Shown here: piece after piece, positions 9,962 through 17,756 of the stretch
Numbering within the stretch: position 1 is the stretch's first letter
Layout of the letters: each line of letters begins with the position of its first letter
Origin: Roseimaritima ulvae
GTDB taxonomy: Bacteria > Planctomycetota > Planctomycetia > Pirellulales > Pirellulaceae
Length of the DNA: 64,000 nt
Reading direction: 5' to 3'
Assembly: GCF_008065135.1 (NCBI RefSeq)
Contig: NZ_CP042914.1
Coordinates: 1,860,001-1,924,000, forward strand
The notes under the pieces: model-generated
The model's database searches: none
What the model was told of the DNA's origin: nothing
What the model saw: only the letters and a program-made list of their open reading frames with translations
Made by a program: the position numbers and the translations under genes

Positions 9962-12037
9962 ATGGAATTCGGCATCAAACGTCATCGAGCGGCGATTCGC
10001 CGGCGCGAATATTCGTTGCCCGTGAAGTGCTTGCTCCGCGATAACCTGCTCAATGAGGATCGCCCGTTATTTGACTATGGGTGCGGGCACGGCGATGATC
10101 TGTTTGGATTGTGTGCGGAAGGCTTTGTTTGTAGCGGATTCGATCCCGCGTTTAGACCTGATTCGCCAAAGTCTCCTGCGGCGGTGGTAAACCTTGGCTT
10201 CGTCCTGAACGTGATCGAGGATCCGGACGAACGAAATGCGACACTGAAAGAAGCGTGGAGTCTCGCACACCAGGTTCTCTGCGTGGCTGCGAGGATCATG
10301 GTCAGCGATGACGGCGGCGCGGAGGTCACATACGGCGACGGTGTCGTGACTCGCATTGGCACCTTTCAGAAATTCTTTACCCAAGCTGAGCTACGCGAGT
10401 ACATCGAGTCGACTCTGGGGGAAGAATGCTTTCCTGCCGCTCCCGGTGTCTACTACGTATTCCGAGATGCCGATCTCAAAACCACCTATATAGCTGGTAA
10501 GTATCGGCGTAGGCTTGCGGCTCCTCGCAAGCGAATTGCTGAGATCCGCTACGAGGAACATCAGGAGCTTCTCGATTCGCTGATAGATTCGATCACGAAA
10601 TTTGGGCGGCTTCCCGAGCCAGATGAGTTTTCGTCTGCAGAGGAGGTGATCGATGCATTTGGGTCGCTGAAGCGCGCGTTTGCATTGATCCGACGCGTCA
10701 CCGACGAAGAAGATTGGGCTGCGGTTCGGCAACATCGGAGCGAGGATCTCCTTGTCTACCTTGCTTTAGCCAATTTCGGTAAACGTCCGAAGCTGTCTCA
10801 ATTGCCGAGTAAAGTGCAGCGAGATATTCGAGCCTTTTTTGGGAGCTATAAACGTGCTTGCAGCGAAGCGGATAGCTTGATGTTTCGCGCGGGGGATCCT
10901 GATGAGATCGATGCTGCCTGCATCCGCTCCAAGATTGGACGTTTGTGTCCAAGCTCGCTTTGGATCCATGACGGCGTTCGAGATCAACTCGAGCCACTCC
11001 TGCGAATCTACGAGGGTTGCGCTCGCGCTTACATCGGAACTATTGAAGATGCGAACCTGATCAAGCTACATCGGTTCTCTGGGAAAGTTTCCTACCTCGC
11101 CTGCCCAGATTTTGAGTCGGATCCGCATCCGATTACAACTGAAACAACCAAGGTATGGTTGCGGACGTTGCGTGTAGGGTTTTATGAAACTGCTGACAGG
11201 ATCAATCCTCCCCTACTGGATCGAAAAGAACGGATGCTTGACTCGGATGATGACCGTCGTAGCAAGTTCGAGCGTTTAAGCAGTCAGGAGGTAACACATG
11301 GGCTTCTGCACGACGAAGATGATTTCTTGACTCGTGCCGTATGGAAAGCCAATCTTCAGACCCTCGGATTCGAACACCGAGGCCACCGTCTGGTCCGACG
11401 AAAGACCAATAGCCCGCCTAGCGTTGTTCTCCCGAAACGTTGTTCGAAGTACAGGGTCGGCAAGCGAATTGGCGGAGCGGTTTACGTTCATCGTGATTTT
11501 GAACACGTGCTCGGCGAGCCAATGGCAGCAGCTAAGAGCCGGCTGCCAGCGGGATTTGAATACACGGTGGTCAAGCACAATGAGACAAACGGCAATTTCA
11601 GTTTCATCCATTGTCCCGACTTCGATGAGTCTCCCGAGCCGTCGACCGGCAGCTACGCTGTAGTCAAATCGGATGGCGTTGTGAAAATTCGTCCAGCTCT
11701 ATCCGATCCATTCATTTACCATCACAAATGGCTGTTTGTTGACGATGACTATCGGGGATTCGATGTCGAAGAAAGCAAGCGACGTTCGGTCGAATGGATG
11801 ACTCTGCCCAACGTCGATAAATCTCGGATTGGTCGAGCAAGCTATTGGAATACTCACGTGGTGCCGCAGCTCGAGCGGAATCCGCGTCAGAGCTGGCTTC
11901 GCAGTGAGGAAGTCCGCAAACGCCTTGGATGGACAACTTGCGAGCTTGCTCACCAAAGAGATGCGGGACACATTCGATTCAAGAAAGTTGGCAATGCGTT
12001 CCTTTACCAGCTCGACCATGAGAATGCTGCGGAATGA
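9962..12037 (+). CDS. DNA phosphorothioation-associated putative methyltransferase
   Basis: 691 residues. The N-terminus carries a Rossmann SAM-binding signature: DYGCGHGDD at about residues 38-46 (motif I), then GFDP and LGFVLNVIED further on. The order and the long, partly charged region that follows match the family annotated as DNA phosphorothioation-associated putative methyltransferase (TIGR04096), which occurs only near dnd/dpt genes. The last 200 or so residues (from about 490) look like an additional domain that I do not recognise. The target (DNA, RNA or protein) is unknown. It is divergent from dptF, and its stop overlaps the ATG of the phosphoesterase gene (ATGA). No strong ribosome-binding site precedes the ATG, so the start is less certain. 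Confidence 0.8.
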   Translation: MEFGIKRHRAAIRRREYSLPVKCLLRDNLLNEDRPLFDYGCGHGDDLFGLCAEGFVCSGFDPAFRPDSPKSPAAVVNLGFVLNVIEDPDERNATLKEAWSLAHQVLCVAARIMVSDDGGAEVTYGDGVVTRIGTFQKFFTQAELREYIESTLGEECFPAAPGVYYVFRDADLKTTYIAGKYRRRLAAPRKRIAEIRYEEHQELLDSLIDSITKFGRLPEPDEFSSAEEVIDAFGSLKRAFALIRRVTDEEDWAAVRQHRSEDLLVYLALANFGKRPKLSQLPSKVQRDIRAFFGSYKRACSEADSLMFRAGDPDEIDAACIRSKIGRLCPSSLWIHDGVRDQLEPLLRIYEGCARAYIGTIEDANLIKLHRFSGKVSYLACPDFESDPHPITTETTKVWLRTLRVGFYETADRINPPLLDRKERMLDSDDDRRSKFERLSSQEVTHGLLHDEDDFLTRAVWKANLQTLGFEHRGHRLVRRKTNSPPSVVLPKRCSKYRVGKRIGGAVYVHRDFEHVLGEPMAAAKSRLPAGFEYTVVKHNETNGNFSFIHCPDFDESPEPSTGSYAVVKSDGVVKIRPALSDPFIYHHKWLFVDDDYRGFDVEESKRRSVEWMTLPNVDKSRIGRASYWNTHVVPQLERNPRQSWLRSEEVRKRLGWTTCELAHQRDAGHIRFKKVGNAFLYQLDHENAAE

Positions 12038-12693
12038 AAATCTGGTTTATTTCTGATACTCACAACGAGCACCTTGGATTGCGGGTGCCGGAAGTGGACT
12101 TGGTGATTCACTGTGGCGACGAGTCGACGCATGGCAATGCTTGGATGAATGAACCGGAAGCGAGACAGTTTTTTGAATGGTATTCGTCGCTGGATATCTC
12201 TACCAAGGTGTTTGTTCCAGGTAATCATTCTACGGCCGTCGAGCAGGGGCTGATCGTCGCCGAAGACTATCCCGGGGTTCAGTTCCTGGTCCATGAGGCG
12301 ATGCAGTGGAATGGGCTGAAGATTTTCGGCTCGCCGTACACGCCACGGTTTCATGATTGGGCTTACATGAAAAAACGAGCCAAGCTGGATCTCGTTTGGC
12401 AATCGGTTCCGGATGACGTGGACATTCTAGTCACACACGGGCCGCCGAAGGGTGTGCTGGATCTGACACGCGACATCGAGTCACATGCGATTGTTCAAGT
12501 TGGCTGTGCGGCCCTGCGCCGGCATGTCGACCAAAGGATCTATCCTCGAATCCATGCTTTTGGGCACCTGCATGACGAGAAAGGCATCAGCAACTTCGGC
12601 TTGTTTACCCGTGGCTCGACGCAGTTTATCAATTGCGCGTGCTGCAATCTCGCTGGCAAGCTCAAGAACAATGGGTTTGTTGTTGAGGTTTAA
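12034..12693 (+). CDS. MPPED-like metallophosphoesterase
   Basis: 219 residues with a full calcineurin-like metal site: SDTH (D8, H10), HCGDES (D29), PGNHST (N64, H65), VTHGPP and FGHLH. The blocks IFGSPYTPRFHDWAY and FINCACCN resemble the animal MPPED1/MPPED2 family and its bacterial relatives, which are phosphodiesterases with poorly known substrates. MPPED2 has Gly in place of one metal ligand in the last block, whereas here FGHLH keeps it, so the enzyme should be fully competent. The ATG overlaps the methyltransferase stop by 4 bp, so the two are one transcription unit inside the restriction island. A role in processing nucleotides or nicked DNA there is inference only. It converges with the sigma-kinase gene 75 bp away. 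Confidence 0.82.
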   Translation: MKIWFISDTHNEHLGLRVPEVDLVIHCGDESTHGNAWMNEPEARQFFEWYSSLDISTKVFVPGNHSTAVEQGLIVAEDYPGVQFLVHEAMQWNGLKIFGSPYTPRFHDWAYMKKRAKLDLVWQSVPDDVDILVTHGPPKGVLDLTRDIESHAIVQVGCAALRRHVDQRIYPRIHAFGHLHDEKGISNFGLFTRGSTQFINCACCNLAGKLKNNGFVVEV

Positions 12694-12768
12694 ACAACTT
12701 TCCGCGAACAGTCACTCTGGTCAGCCAAATCAGGTTGAACGGTTTTCTGCCGGCCGAGCTGCGAGCCC

Positions 12769-14208
12769 TTAGTCCGCTAGTCGCTGAAGCGTGTCTTGTA
12801 TTGTTGCGGACCTATCGGCCGGGGAGGACTCCAAGGATGTTTGCATGATCGTTTGCAGGTTTGCGCCGGCTTGCGAACCGATAACCATAACGTCTTGGAC
12901 ATGGCGGCTTTCGACGGTTTCCATTAGCGTTGCGGCGATGCCTTCGCGTTGGTTGGGCGGCTGGCCGCGCAAGTACCAGTGGATCAGGCCGCCGATGGCG
13001 TAGATGTCGGTCTTGACGCTGATCTTGCCGAAGGCGGGATCGATTTGCTCGGGGGCGGCGAAGCCGAGGGTACCGCCGAGGATCGGTGAAGTCCGCCCCA
13101 GCGAGGCTTGCGAAAAACCGAAGTCAGTGATCGTGACTTTGTCTTGATCGTCGATCAGCGTGTTGGCTGGCGTCAGGTCGCCGTGGATCAGCCCGGCTTG
13201 GTGCACCGACTGGATGGCTTCGCAGATTTGTCTTAGCCACTTGATAAAGCGTCGCTCGGCGGGCCGATCGATCGCGTGCATCGGGCGGCCGTCGATCCAC
13301 TCGCTGAGAACGTACGGGCCTCCATGCGGTGACTCGCCATAGCCGAGATAGCGAATGACGCCGGGATGATCGATGCGTGACGCTGCGTTGATTTCTCGCA
13401 GAAACGACGCGCGACCTTCTGCGTTTTGCCAGAACGCTTTTCGCAGAAATTTTACCGCGACCGTGCTACCGTCGGATTGCAGGCTGGCGCGATACACTTT
13501 GCCGAAACCGCCGCTGCCGATCAGTTTGCCAAGCACGAACTGGTTGTAGGTCACACGAGGCAAATGCGTAGCGGTTGCTGCGACGAGTCCCTGCGTGGCC
13601 GGATTGCCGGAGAGAGGATCTGGCGACTTTTCTGACGCGGGGGACAACCATTGGCGAACTCTGGCAAGTCGCCTCCGCACGGTTCGCTCATCGATTCCCA
13701 GCGATTCGGCCAGCTCACGCTGCGACTGGCCGGCAAGCAATCCTTCGACGACGGAGAACTGATCGGCCGGAAGCTCGGCCTGCAGGTGATGCAGGAATTC
13801 GTCCGCGTCGGAGTCGTCTGCCGCGAAACCTGGGAACCGGCCGCTAACGCTCGGCCGCTGATCGAAATCGTCGTTGAGCGGGAGGCGAGTTTGATTGCCA
13901 CCTCGCTTGGATGCCGAATGCCGCTCGATCGAGCGGGCAAGCTTGCGACGGGCGAAAGTCGCCAGCAACCGCCACAGCGAAACGTTCTGACTGACTTGGA
14001 TGCGACTATGCCGGGCAGCGTCGAAAAAGCTTCCCAGGGCCGATTGCATGACTTGTTCGGGATCGATTTGGGATCGATAGCGACGATTCAGCCGGCTGGC
14101 GACGAGAGCCACGAGCCGGAATGCGTAACGGTCAAAAAGAACTTCGGCCGCCCGCTCGTCTCCGTTTTTCCATTGGCGCAGCAGCCAGCTATCCGGCCGG
14201 TCCGTCAT
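12769..14208 (-). CDS. ECF-type sigma domain fused to a serine/threonine protein kinase
   Basis: 479 residues from ATG 14208 (MTDRPDSWLL); a longer frame begins with TTG at 14307 and is less likely. Residues 1-190 look like an ECF sigma factor: region 2 includes NGDERAAEVLFDRYAFRL, and region 4 has the helix-turn-helix QRELAESLGIDERTVRRRL. From about residue 220 follows a Hanks-type kinase: glycine loop GSGGFGKVY (near 229), VAVKF lysine (near 252), HGDLTPAN catalytic loop (near 342), TDFGFS (near 361) and a GFAAPEQ activation segment. HGD replaces the usual HRD, so it is a non-RD kinase. Sigma-kinase fusions are known mainly in planctomycetes. The likely role is transcription control coupled to phosphorylation; promoter targets are unknown. 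The gene converges with the phosphoesterase and diverges from the ferredoxin gene. Confidence 0.85.
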   Translation of the reverse strand: MTDRPDSWLLRQWKNGDERAAEVLFDRYAFRLVALVASRLNRRYRSQIDPEQVMQSALGSFFDAARHSRIQVSQNVSLWRLLATFARRKLARSIERHSASKRGGNQTRLPLNDDFDQRPSVSGRFPGFAADDSDADEFLHHLQAELPADQFSVVEGLLAGQSQRELAESLGIDERTVRRRLARVRQWLSPASEKSPDPLSGNPATQGLVAATATHLPRVTYNQFVLGKLIGSGGFGKVYRASLQSDGSTVAVKFLRKAFWQNAEGRASFLREINAASRIDHPGVIRYLGYGESPHGGPYVLSEWIDGRPMHAIDRPAERRFIKWLRQICEAIQSVHQAGLIHGDLTPANTLIDDQDKVTITDFGFSQASLGRTSPILGGTLGFAAPEQIDPAFGKISVKTDIYAIGGLIHWYLRGQPPNQREGIAATLMETVESRHVQDVMVIGSQAGANLQTIMQTSLESSPADRSATIQDTLQRLAD

Positions 14209-14350
14209 CGACTCGACTTTTTCAAATTCTTTTTCGTTGTCGGTGTCCGGTTTCAAACGCTGTTTCTCACTTCCTCGGTGACATCGGCATCCCGCCTGTG
14301 ATTGCAAAACTGACAGGCTGGAAGCCTATCCCACTTTAGGAGACACGAGA

Positions 14351-14608
14351 ATGGCAATGGTGGTTACTCAACCCTGCATCGGTTGCAAAGACAAAGCCTG
14401 CTTGGGAGTCTGCCCGGCCGAGTGTTTTCATACAGACGAAGACGAACCAATGGTCTACATCGACCCCGATGAATGCATCGATTGTGGGGCTTGCGTTAGC
14501 GAATGCCCAACCGAGGCGATTTTCTATGAAGACGACGTGCCAGAACCATGGCATCGGTTCATTGAATTAAACGCGAGGAAGGCCAATGAATGCCCGCCGG
14601 CGGAGTAA
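14351..14608 (+). CDS. fdxA: 7Fe ferredoxin (3Fe-4S / 4Fe-4S)
   Basis: 85 residues. The cysteine pattern CIGCKDKACLGVCPAECF and DECIDCGACVSECP matches Azotobacter ferredoxin I type proteins that bind one 3Fe-4S and one 4Fe-4S cluster. C9, C17 and the last cysteine of the second block would hold the 3Fe cluster, and the others the 4Fe cluster. The tail EDDVPEPWHRFIELNA also follows the family. It lacks the long C-terminal extension of Azotobacter FdI. It is a soluble one-electron carrier whose partner is unknown. It starts 143 bp from the divergent sigma-kinase gene, seems monocistronic, and converges with the M28 peptidase across a short AT-rich repeat block. Confidence 0.9.
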   Translation: MAMVVTQPCIGCKDKACLGVCPAECFHTDEDEPMVYIDPDECIDCGACVSECPTEAIFYEDDVPEPWHRFIELNARKANECPPAE

Positions 14609-14765
14609 ACATTGCCAAATTGTAAAATGAACGGAACATTGCAAATTGCAAAATGAACATTGCAAATTGGCTATTGAGGAGCACGCTGAACGAGCCGCTT
14701 CGGCATCGCTTGAGATTCAATTTGCATTTTGAAATGATCAATTTGCAATTTGCAATCCTCCGCTC
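14609..14765. repeat. AT-rich direct and inverted TTGCAAATT repeats between convergent genes
   Basis: The 157-bp gap between the ends of two convergent genes is built of ATTGCAAATTG-type words. Three direct copies lie on the left (about 14611-14668) and inverted copies on the right (about 14716-14757), so the strand can fold back on itself. Placement at a convergent junction would suit a bidirectional terminator or a palindromic genome repeat; neither is proven. A further related word (acaatttgcaatccc) occurs near 16255. Confidence 0.6.
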
Positions 14766-15692
14766 CTAGCCCAGCAGCTTCCGCATTGCGGAGGCGACGC
14801 CGAGGGTGACTTCGGTCATGCGGGGATAGTCGAGCGTGTCCGGTGTGTCGGTGGCTTGGTGGTAGTTGGGGTTCCGCAGGAAGCTGGTGTCGGTCAGCAT
14901 CAGGGCCGGGTAGCCCTGGTCCCAGAAGGAACTGTTATCGCTGAGCCGGATCTCGTGGATCTTTTCGGGCAGGCAGATGGAAAACAGAGGCATTCGGCGC
15001 GTGCCGCGTTTGAAGCCTCGCCGGAATCTCCAGCACAACTTCCAGGATGGCATGTTGCCGACGGCCGCTAAAAAATTGCCGCGTTGCGGGAAAAACCGGT
15101 GCATCCATTTAGGGATCCCCGGTGGAACCGTCTGCGAGCCTTTGCTGAGACTGTAGTAGCCGACCATCTCCAGGCACAGCATGCCGACGATGTTGTCGCC
15201 GCGCTGCCGCGATTGACGAGCGTGGTGCTGGCTGCCCATCGAATCCATGTTGAAGTACGGCGGCTCCTCGCAAGCGAACGCGACGAAGCGTGCGGTCCGT
15301 TTGCCGCGGTGCTCGCGCAGCAAACGGCTGACTTCGAGCAACACCGCGACGGCGGAGGCGTTGTCATCGGCACCGGGAGTGCTGATGACGGTGTCGTAAT
15401 GTGCGCCGAGCAAAACGATCTGATCCGACCGCTTCGTGCCGGGCCGCTCGACAATCAAATTGCTCGCCTCGTCGCCCAGGGCGTCGTAGTATTCCCGCGA
15501 GTGACCGTATCCCATCTCAGCCCACTGACCTTCGATGTAGCCGATCGTGGCCTGAATCGTTTTCGGCTTGCTCAACGTCCGCGGACCGATCAGCCCCGCC
15601 AGCCGGTCGACGTGCAGCCTGAGGTTGTGCTCGATGGTTTTGGGGTTATTGGGAGCCGTTGGGTCGTTTGGGGCAGTTGGGTCAGTTGTCAT
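14766..15692 (-). CDS. M28-family metallopeptidase
   Basis: 308 residues from ATG 15692; a TTG at 15716 would add eight. The zinc-peptidase blocks are present in order: GAHYDT (His ligand), PGADDNASA (bridging Asp), ACEEPP (catalytic Glu and ligand Glu), CLEMVGYYS (acidic ligand) and PNYHQATDTPDTLDY (last His). This is an M28 peptidase, usually an aminopeptidase that releases N-terminal residues. No signal peptide is visible. The N-terminus instead carries a short DPTAPN repeat, so a cytoplasmic site is as likely as export. It converges with the ferredoxin gene. Upstream lies a repeat-filled gap rather than an operon partner. Confidence 0.85.
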   Translation of the reverse strand: MTTDPTAPNDPTAPNNPKTIEHNLRLHVDRLAGLIGPRTLSKPKTIQATIGYIEGQWAEMGYGHSREYYDALGDEASNLIVERPGTKRSDQIVLLGAHYDTVISTPGADDNASAVAVLLEVSRLLREHRGKRTARFVAFACEEPPYFNMDSMGSQHHARQSRQRGDNIVGMLCLEMVGYYSLSKGSQTVPPGIPKWMHRFFPQRGNFLAAVGNMPSWKLCWRFRRGFKRGTRRMPLFSICLPEKIHEIRLSDNSSFWDQGYPALMLTDTSFLRNPNYHQATDTPDTLDYPRMTEVTLGVASAMRKLLG

Positions 15693-15834
15693 TGGCGCAG
15701 GGATGGTGGATTGCAAAGGGACGTGAAGTGAATATCTGACGGATTGGTATGATGCGCGTAACAGGTATTTCCGTCGGGCTTGTCCCGAGGGGATAACAAC
15801 TGGCGCCTAACATTGCCGTCCTAACCTAGATTCT

Positions 15835-15885
15835 TCCCAGCTTGCCCCGCGAATCGCCTCGGGCGATTCGCGGGGCAAGCTGGGA
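15835..15885. repeat. Perfect 23-bp inverted repeat (hairpin)
   Basis: 15836-15858 and 15862-15884 are exact reverse complements separated by a 3-nt loop; one more T-A pair closes it outside. The arms are GC-rich and centre on GCGAATCGCC. No T-run follows on either strand, and it lies upstream of the M28 gene, so it is not a normal terminator. It may be a mobile palindromic repeat or a protein-binding or cruciform site. Confidence 0.85.
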
Positions 15886-16024
15886 GTGAGGCGGGCGGGT
15901 TGCAAGGTAGTGTCCAGTTGTCGCCCCAGCTGGGACATGCAGGCTGTCAATTTAATGGTTGCGCCGGAGTGTAGAGTGCGAGCAATGGCTCTTGTTAGCC
16001 GTAAACGTATACGCCGACGCCTTC

Positions 16025-16225
16025 GGAGACGCCTGACTTAGTAGCATTGAATTGTCATACGGCCATGCTTCACCCTCCCCCTGGGAGGGTCGAGCGTCAG
16101 CGAGGGGAGGGTTTTTCGGCTGCGGAAAATGACTCTGACGACTTGCAAATCCAACGCACCCTCCCCGCTAGTTCCTCGCGACCCTCCCAGAGGGAGGGTG
16201 CAATGCTACTAAGTCAGGCGTCTCC
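16025..16225. mobile_element. 201-bp palindromic MITE-like element
   Basis: The ends, 16025-16049 and 16201-16225, are a perfect 25-bp inverted repeat. Just inside are imperfect inverted blocks rich in CACCCTCCC / GGGAGGGTG with a GAGCGTCAGCGAGGGGAGGG core. There is no transposase or open frame. The inner part resembles the segment at 33319-33432, so it belongs to a dispersed family. Size and terminal repeats fit a non-autonomous element moved in trans. No clear target-site duplication was established by eye. Confidence 0.65.
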
Positions 16226-16272
16226 TTCGGCTGCGGGTTAAACGACTAAGTCGACAATTTGCAATCCCAGGT

Positions 16273-16500
16273 TCATCCCGGAAAAGTCAGATACGCTGCT
16301 GGGACCGCGTCGACGAGCCAGACGCCGTTGGCGGAAAGATAGAACTGGTGGCCGTCGCGATGCATGGTTTCGGCGGCGACGCAAAGGACGATCGGCTGAC
16401 CTCGCCGCGAACCGACCTTTGTGGCGGTTTCTTCATCGGGTGAAAGATGCACTAAGCTGAGGAACTTGCTGGTGGATACGAGTTTGTTTTTGGATTTCAT
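16273..16500 (-). pseudogene. kptA: kptA (RNA 2'-phosphotransferase) remnant with internal deletion
   Basis: A 75-residue frame that starts like KptA/Tpt1 (TSKFLSLV) and then jumps directly to the KptA C-terminal part: HLSPDEETATKVGSRRG, VVL-like PIVLCVAAETMH, and GVWLVDAVPAAYL. Compared with E. coli KptA, about 108 middle residues are missing, including the RH pair after TSKFLS and most of the NAD-binding core. The residues left cannot form the active site, so this is best called an in-frame deletion remnant even though the frame is open. KptA normally removes a 2'-phosphate from RNA using NAD. No other copy is in the window. Confidence 0.8.
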
Positions 16501-16640
16501 GTTTCAGATTGTACCCGAAACGAGAAACCGCCTCCGCCCCACGCTACAGCTTGACGGCTTCGTCTCGCTTGCTCGCACTTCACCCCCGGCGTAAACTTGC
16601 GAACACCTTTATCGTCGTTTGAATCGCCAGCGAGGACCGT

Positions 16641-17468
16641 ATGGCTTCCGGGTTAACAGTGAAGCATTTCAAGGTGCGTGGTTCTGCCGATGATGGGATT
16701 ACGGTGCATCAATGGGAGTCCGTCGAACACACGTGGCCGAATCACTCGCACCCCGAGTACAAACTGGGCGTTTCCGAAGGCGGGACGGGGACGTTTTTCT
16801 ATCGTGGCCAGCGATACTTCACCGGCCCGGGAAAGCTGCTCGTCATTCATCCCGGTGAAGTGCATTCGTGCACGGCTACCGGGGCGTGGCGATATCTCTA
16901 TGCAGCCCCGAACGTGGTCGCCAATATCGTGAGGACGTTTGACCGCAACGGGGATATCGAACCCTTGTTGTTGCCGCCGGTCATCGACGACACGCAACTT
17001 GTGGAGCTCGTTTTGCAGGCTCACCGGGCGATGGACGACGGAGATCCACAGTTGGATCAGGAATCCGCTTTCTATGATGCCATCTGCGAGCTTTTGGTGC
17101 GGCACGCGTCCATGCCGGACGTTCCGAAAAAGCGGGGACGGGCGAACATTCGCAAAGTCAAGGAGAGCTTGGAAGCGAAATTCCGCGAGAATGTTTCGCT
17201 TTACGAACTCGCCCAATTGGCCGGGACCTCCGCCCCGTATCTAAGCCGCGTCTTCTCCAAAGAGGTCGGCATTCCCATCCAGACCTATCTCTCGCAAATC
17301 CGCGTGCGACGGGCGCGGCAGATGTTGATGGCCGGTGAGACGCTAGCGAATGTCGCCTACGCTGCCGGTTTCGCGGACCAGTCGCACTTCACGCGGCATT
17401 TCAAACGATTCATCGGGGTTGCGCCGGGAGCGTATTCCAAGGCGGTGAATCCGTCGAGCGACTCCTGA
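16641..17468 (+). CDS. AraC-family transcriptional regulator
   Basis: 275 residues. The N-terminal part has a cupin-type sensor (HSHPEYKLGVSEGGTG, GPGKLLVIHPGEVHS, about residues 30-85). The C-terminal 100 residues hold two helix-turn-helix units: ENVSLYELAQLAGTSAPYL, then ANVAYAAGFADQSHFTRHF followed by the typical GVAPGAYS. This is a ligand-responsive DNA-binding activator. The ligand is not predictable. The gene stands alone: the kptA remnant is divergent 140 bp upstream and an SDR gene follows 288 bp downstream on the same strand. Control of that SDR is possible but nothing in the sequence proves it. Confidence 0.9.
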   Translation: MASGLTVKHFKVRGSADDGITVHQWESVEHTWPNHSHPEYKLGVSEGGTGTFFYRGQRYFTGPGKLLVIHPGEVHSCTATGAWRYLYAAPNVVANIVRTFDRNGDIEPLLLPPVIDDTQLVELVLQAHRAMDDGDPQLDQESAFYDAICELLVRHASMPDVPKKRGRANIRKVKESLEAKFRENVSLYELAQLAGTSAPYLSRVFSKEVGIPIQTYLSQIRVRRARQMLMAGETLANVAYAAGFADQSHFTRHFKRFIGVAPGAYSKAVNPSSDS

Positions 17469-17756
17469 CACGTCGTCGCCCGTCGCCGAAGTCGCCGAAC
17501 TTTGGGCCATCCGTCCAAGCAAACTCGGGCGAATCCAGTGACGAGGCGTTCTCATTGCGGTCCATTCTTTTGACGGCGCGCAAGATCGTTCAAGAAGCTC
17601 TCCGGGCACTTCCCTAAACTCATAATGTTGAAGGGCTACAAGCCAGCTCCGTCTGTTGAAGTATTCTCTTCGACACCCGTCCATGAACGCCAAGGGATCC
17701 ACCCGGTCGCAATTTGCTGATTGGACCCGTCACCACACCCATAGGATCAGAATTCG

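Larger units (their letters stand above)
15717..16272. other. Gene-free repeat region upstream of the M28 peptidase
   Basis: No coding frame here is convincing. The region holds a perfect 23-bp hairpin (15836-15884) and a 201-bp palindromic element (16025-16225), described separately. The stretch 15890-16020 shows no recognisable signal. Confidence 0.6.

Noticed and set aside
9593-9985. 130-codon minus frame spanning the 8-bp repeat upstream of dptF
   Set aside because: It reads through the repeat (ALQHSSTP units), overlaps dptF in another frame and has no ribosome-binding site.
13651-14301. 216-codon plus-strand frame opposite the sigma-kinase gene
   Set aside because: It is fully antisense to a gene with clear sigma and kinase motifs and has no recognisable domain.
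15084-15731. 215-codon plus-strand frame opposite the M28 peptidase
   Set aside because: It is antisense to a peptidase with all metal ligands and shows no motif of its own.
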